Shown here in pieces: positions 58,786-64,000 of a stretch of 64,000 nucleotides of DNA; position 1 is the stretch's first letter, and every line of letters starts with the position of its first letter. This stretch comes from Abelmoschus esculentus (Eukaryota; Streptophyta; Magnoliopsida; Malvales; Malvaceae). The position numbers and the translations under genes were made by a program. Under the pieces are notes generated by a model. The model saw only the letters and a program-made list of their open reading frames with translations. It had not been told where the DNA came from and searched no databases. The stretch spans positions 6,813,001 to 6,877,000 of the forward strand of contig JAUCBN010000028.1 in the NCBI GenBank assembly GCA_035048815.1. Direction: 5' to 3'.

Positions 58786-59239
58786 TTATCCCGTGTGGAC
58801 GCAAAATTTGGTGAATAAGGAAATTTACCAAAAAAAATTAACATACAAGGGGTATAGAATAAATTTTATGAGAACACGGCAAAATCTACGGTATAATAGG
58901 GAGAACGCCATGTGCTCTTGGCCTTTCCTATTTTTTAATAATTATTTTATCTAAAAAGTCAACTTATTGGTTGAAAAAAATTATTAAAAAATGAAGAATG
59001 CCAAGAGCACATGGCGTTCTTCCTATAAAAATATTAAAAAATAGAAAATGCCAAGAGCACATGGTGTTCTCCCTATAAAAAATATTAAAAATTGGAGAAT
59101 GCCAAGAGTACAAGACGTTCTTCCTATTGTACTATAGATTTTGCTGTATTCTCTTAAAATTTATTTTATACTCCTTATATTCAAATTTTTTGGGTGAATT
59201 TCCTTATATGCCCAAAGTTGCCCCATATGGATGGGATAA
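58786..59239. mobile_element. long-TIR MITE with internal hairpin repeats, about 450 bp
   Basis: The left end (TTATCCCGTGTGG...ATAAGGAAATTTACC...ATAAATTTTA.GAGAA.AC.GCAAAATCTA) is inverted at the right end over roughly 130 bases. The middle holds three tandem, about 52-base units containing TGCCAAGAGCACATGGCGTTC, and an inverted copy of the same phrase near 58902-58925. Both flanks contain GAATT, but no clear 9-bp duplication is certain. The RNA would fold into a long hairpin. Confidence 0.7.
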
Positions 59240-60625
59240 ATGAATTAGTAAATGTTTATATGCACTTACCCACATTGTTATTATTTAATGACTTAAAATG
59301 ATTTTTTGTCTCGCGTGCAAAGGGGGTGCAAATCCAATCTCATTCGGGTTGGAGCACACCTATACAACATGGGCAACACTAATGTTTGAATTGATTGAGC
59401 CTTTTGTGGGCTTATGTTTGTTTTAACTCTTGTGAGTAAATTTTTCCTTAAATTGTTTATCTTCTTTATAATATTCAGGAAGAATTTATGTTTTACTCAA
59501 ATACGAATTAAGGAGAATTTAAGTTTTTCTTAAATACAAATTTTAAATAGATAAACATGAATATTAATTGTTATATTAGAATTAAATTCAAAATATTTCT
59601 CTCACACGTTTGACTTAATTTTCCCTATAAATATGAACGGAACTATCAGTTTTAAAAAACATTAAAATAAAAAATTATTTTTCTTTTTTTTTTTTATTTT
59701 GATGATTAGCTCTGACAAGAGTATAAGTTCGAAATCTCTACAATCTGGGAGACAAACGAACAACAAACTCAAGCACCACAAGAGTGGCCAAAAATTTATC
59801 TTAAGAAAACTACGTTCGTGCAAGCCTCAACACGTTTCAAACATTGGTTAAATCGATTTTATTTAAATATTTTAAATTATTCTTATTTGTTATGTTCGTT
59901 TAAATAATAATCTTTTTTATTTTACTCTTGGATTAACAATTTTTCTAACAATCTTAAGATAATTTTTTGTTTAATCCAAGATGAACAAATTAAAGGTTCA
60001 AGTTTTAAACTTGGAATGTATTTTAAGGTAAATCTTTAAAGTATGGTTCTTTAATATGATTTTGGCCTTGATTGAGTTTTCTTGCATTTTAAAATATTTT
60101 GGATTATTTTCTTTCGTACTGATAATTTTTTTTGGAGAAATTTTATGGTGACAAACAAGATATTCAGGAGATTCAAATATTATTCAAACAGGTTTATGCA
60201 ACCTATCACTCGAAACTTAGATAACAAATAAATTTATTTTGGAATTTATCCGGCCGTCTTAACGGTTTCGTTAAAATCTCAAAATTGGGATAAATATATA
60301 TAGAAATTGTCATGACGATTAATTGAGGTTATAAATTTTGAGAAATACCAAAATTCAAATAAACGAAAATTTAATTTTTGATTTATTATAATTATAATTA
60401 ATTTCGGGTTCGTTTCCTCTATCGAAGAGAAATGATGAACATAGAAATCTTTAATATTTGCTTTATATGAATACATGTTACATGTATTGGTAAAACCTTA
60501 TTCATGGAACTAAAGGTTCGTCTTTAGGCAATATTGTCTATTGATGACAACTAACAAACAAATATAGTATTTATTCAGTATATAATTAAATTGCTTATTT
60601 AATATGAAATATGGTAATGTTAAAA

Positions 60626-60667
<42 letters not shown>

Positions 60668-62569
60668 ATCATGAATTCCTTAAGTAAGTGGTATCTTTAC
60701 GATAAAACCATATACGTGAATATTTCATTAAGATAATATTTCTTAATAATCTAATAAATACACGTGTATATTATGATAATTTTAATATCATAAATTATGA
60801 TATTAGTTTGATAATAATATTTTAATATTATTATGTTAAAGACAATTTTATTTATTCTAAAAATAATATTGACCTCGATGTTGAATATAACACGAAAAAA
60901 GGAATATCATTTTCTTGTGAAATAATAATTATTGAGATAATTATTATTTGTGTTTGAAAATATTTTGGATTATTATTTTAAATAATATTTTTTCTTGAGA
61001 AATCGTAAAAATAAAGAAAGTCCTAACTGTTTTGAAAATAAAGATCTCATAAATAATTTGTTTTAAAAATTATTTCCTGCCGTTTTAACAGATTTACTTG
61101 ATCTTCCAAACAAAAAATAATGAAATTTAAAAAAAAAGAATTAATTCTTTTTGAAAAATTAAGTTGCTTTATATCTCTATTTGATATCTCTATTTCTTTG
61201 ATAGAATATTGTGTTGATTCTAATTTTTGTAAGAAAATAAATCATAAAATTTATTTAAAATTTATTTTCCGGGAATCTTGTATGATTCTATTTTGCAAGA
61301 AAAATAAATATTAGATTTATTTTCTTGAAAATCTTTTATGATTCTACTCGAAAAAAATAAATCGGTGAATTTATTTTTGTTAAAAACAACAATAAATCAT
61401 TAAATTTATTTTAGAAATAAATAAGATTTATTGTTTGAAAATAAATCATTTGAATTTATTTTAAATAAAATAAATTAGATTTATTATTTTTTGAGAATCA
61501 AGTGTTATTATAATTTAGAAATAAATCAGTGAATTTATTTTATGTAAAATTTGAGAAATGAGATATAATAAATAAATTTATTTTGGGAAATCCAATTCCT
61601 GTCGTTGTAACAGGTTTACTTGTTCTCATTTTCGAACAAAATGGAAAATTTTGTTTTAACAGAATTTGTTAGTGTAAGTAATATTGATAACTATTTCAAT
61701 AACGTTATTCGATCAAGGTCTCAAATCAAAGCATAGAAGAAAGTTGTTCTCTATGTCAAAATTCTTAAATTCTATTTTAATGTATGTTATGAAATACATA
61801 GTGTTTAAAATTGATTTAAGAATTATGAGGGTTGTAGGACCATAAATGCAAGATGTTGGTGCTAAGAAACTCTTAGTTTCTAAATTATTAATGATTGATT
61901 CCAAACTATGTTGAATTAAAGGTAATGACTTAATTAATTACTCATACTTAAATGATTTCAAGAACTTCCATAAATGAGTTATTGGAAGAAAATTTGAAAG
62001 TTCATGTCTATGATTGGTTCTTTTAAAAAAACTTAGTACTTAAGTGTGCCTAGTGCACTGCCTCTCTTGTCATAAGTTATATACTTGCTGCATTGTTTAT
62101 TATTGTTCTTTCTATTAAAACCGTATGAACTTTTGTTTTAGGGTTCTAGTTTACTAAAATCCTACCGTCTAATAAAAGTTAGAAATTATATTTTTATTTC
62201 TAATTTTTAGTCCTTGACTAAATTTCTAATGTTTAACAAATTTATAATATTTTGATTATGATTATGTAACACAATCAGTGAAATTCATGAGGAAGAATTT
62301 TAAAACGTGACAACAAAAATATTGTATATTTAATCATGATAAATTTGGTCAAAAGAAGATCATCCTAGTGCTAGAGAGGATGAGGCAAATATTGTTACCA
62401 TCTTTAAATATTTGTAATCAAATATTATTAAGAAAATATTGCTAGAGCAAACATATTAAAAGTTAAAAATAACTTTAAACCACAAATTATGTAGTGTATC
62501 TAAAGAAACTAAATTTCATAAGAAAATATTGTAATTATTATGAAATATGGAATAAGCCTTTGGACTATA
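59240..62569. other. AT-rich region without recognised genes
   Basis: 3.3 kb with no TE domain or gene that I can support. A phrase CCTG(C/T)CGTT(T/G)TAACAG(A/G)TTTACTTG recurs at 61076 and 61598, with a diverged match at 60252. Between 61230 and 61600 'AAATAAAT(C/A)..T.AATTTATTTT' recurs many times. It may be an old LTR element or solo LTRs. Confidence 0.5.
60629..60660. repeat. (TA)16 microsatellite
   Basis: Sixteen uninterrupted TA units. Confidence 0.95.
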
Positions 62570-62599
62570 TACTTACTAACAGTATAGCGAAACTAGTTT

Positions 62600-62885
62600 T
62601 TAGCAACACTTTTAATGATGTTTTTTGAGAAATCATAAAATTTATACCTTTAGTGACGTTTTCCTAAAAATGACACTATATATAAGTCTTTTGCGGCATT
62701 TTAGGGAAACGCCACTAAAATCACATCTTTAGTGACATTTTTAAGAAACAAACGTCGCTAAAGACATGGTTTTTTGTTACATTTTTTAAAACGCTGTTAA
62801 AAACATGGTTTTTAGTGGGTTTTTTTAAACACCGTTAAAACATGGTTTTAAGTAGCATTTTTTGGAAAACGACGCTAAACGTAAC
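62600..62885. repeat. imperfect inverted-repeat array, CACTA-like subterminal block
   Basis: At least six alternating units of TTTAGTG(A/G)C(G/A)TTTT and its complement AAAACG(C/A)C(G/A)CTAAA, 35-60 bases apart. Such TTTAGNGGCG-type subterminal repeats are usual at ends of plant CACTA elements. No CACTA terminus is visible, so this is a fragment. Confidence 0.5.
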
Positions 62886-62933
62886 ACCCCTAATTTTATA
62901 AAGAAAACATGGTGTAGGGTGGTTTAAACTAGG

Positions 62934-63220
62934 GATGTAAAAACAGTTACTCGGATGGTTTTCAGGTCGGGTAATGTCAGGTCAGGTAAAATCAGATATA
63001 AGTTATTTCAGGTTGATTTGATGTTTTGACTCGATTCAAGTCGGGTGCGAGTCCATTTCAGGTCGGGTCCGTTTTAGGTCAGGTTTATTTCAGGTCAGGT
63101 TCTAACGGTTCTGGTTCAAATCGAATAATTGATAGTTTTATTTTAGGTCGGGTAGATTTCAGTTCGGGTCCATTTCAGGTCGGGTTCATTTCAAGTTGGT
63201 TTTGTTTCAGGTCGAATTAA
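62934..63220. repeat. degenerate TTTCAGGTCGGGT repeat tract
   Basis: About 15 degenerate copies of a TTTCAGGTCGGG(T) word. It follows CTAGGGATGTAAA, similar to the start of the MITE at 56242, so this could be the left part of a related element. The open frame over it (GSG-rich) is repeat translation. Confidence 0.6.
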
Positions 63221-64000
63221 TTTTGATTTTATATTCATAGTAATTTAAATTATTAATTTTGATTTTGTATAAATACATTAAAAAAACGAATAAATATTAG
63301 ACCATAGAGTTAAAGATTAAATCTTGAAATTTTAAAAAATCAACATTAACTTGTAAGGACACAATTACAAAAAATAAAAATTAGAAATATTAAAGTAAAT
63401 TGAAAAATCAATAATAATCAATTCAAAAAAAAAGTTATAAGTTATAAGGACTAAATTACAAAAATTATAACTTAATAATAATGAAAAGTATTAAAAAATT
63501 ATCTTTAATACATTATAAATTTATAATTATACTATAGTTTAATATATTTCAAAAATTAAAAATAAATTTTAGACAATATATAGAATTTATACTATAAATG
63601 AAATAATAGTATATATAAAATTAATATTATCTAAAGAATTTATACTATACGTAGAAAATATACTATAAATGGACTAATACTATTTTTTGAAATAGAATAA
63701 TATTATATATGGATTAATAATATATATAAAATAATACTATTTTTAAAAGTAAAATAATACCTGAATAAGGAATAATACTATTTATGGAATAATATCATTT
63801 ATCGAATAATATTATTTTTGCAAATAGAATAATACTACAAATGAATTAATACTATATGTATGGAAAATAAAATTATAATATCTATTAAAATATAGTATAT
63901 ATTACACTATATATAATATATTAATAACTTAATAACTAATATAAGCATTTATATAATATATATTGATAATTAAATGTCTAGTAATTAGATATGTTATATG
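63221..64000. repeat. very AT-rich tail with degenerate GAATAATACTAT repeats
   Basis: Between 63570 and 63870 the word (G)AATAATACTAT(A/T)TATGGA recurs at least ten times with variation and 20-40-base spacing. No gene or domain. Confidence 0.55.

Noticed and set aside
63026..63220. Gly/Ser/Phe-rich small protein
   Set aside because: Translation of the degenerate TTTCAGGTCGGGT tract.

Overview
The window is plant nuclear DNA, almost certainly from a eudicot with a repeat-rich genome. It is AT-rich and has no bacterial-type operons, and nearly everything recognisable is LTR retrotransposon. I saw no intact host gene, rRNA or tRNA gene. The only non-transposon coding remnant is a decayed SAM-dependent methyltransferase pseudogene near 57.8-58.6 kb. 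This looks like heterochromatic, nested-transposon sequence. I cannot name the species.

Layout: 1-5.76 kb is the 3' part of a Sirevirus-like Ty1/copia element (protease, integrase, RT, RNase H, then an accessory env-like ORF), broken by stops and frameshifts and lacking a 3' LTR. It runs into a perfect 1.93 kb (TCTA)n array at 5764-7693. On the other side of the array lies an internally deleted minus-strand Athila-type element (D). D sits inside the 3' LTR of another minus-strand Athila element (A, 10.5-21.3 kb), which keeps gag-PR-RT-RH-INT but has no accessory ORF. A is split by a 3.57 kb solo LTR with perfect 5-bp target duplications. At 21.3-27.7 kb two more LTRs of that family lie in opposite orientation, joined tail to tail. 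A plus-strand Athila relative (C, 27.7-34.0 kb) follows; it keeps gag-PR and the accessory ORF but has lost RT, RNase H and integrase. An LTR fragment (E) then abuts a minus-strand Athila element of another family (B, 34.7-43.0 kb), whose accessory ORF is split by a solo LTR.

From 43.0 to 55.5 kb is a large, apparently pol-less, Ogre/Tat-like element on the plus strand: LTRs of about 2.8 kb, a primer-binding site, purine-rich tracts, one gag-like remnant, and two different satellite-like tandem arrays just upstream of the 3' LTR. Its 5' LTR carries another solo LTR. From 55.5 kb to the end there are hAT-like and long-TIR MITEs, the methyltransferase pseudogene, a CACTA-like subterminal repeat block and AT-rich DNA that I could not assign.

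The most interesting signals are: the 482-unit perfect tetranucleotide array at a double truncation point; splice-site-like boundaries conserved in three copies of one LTR family; a stand-alone promoter/intron/ORF layout for the copia accessory gene, with a parallel TATA-led accessory ORF in Athila element C; variable clusters of TCGA-centred palindromes shared by copia and gypsy elements; and two independent satellites born in one retrotransposon 3' UTR.
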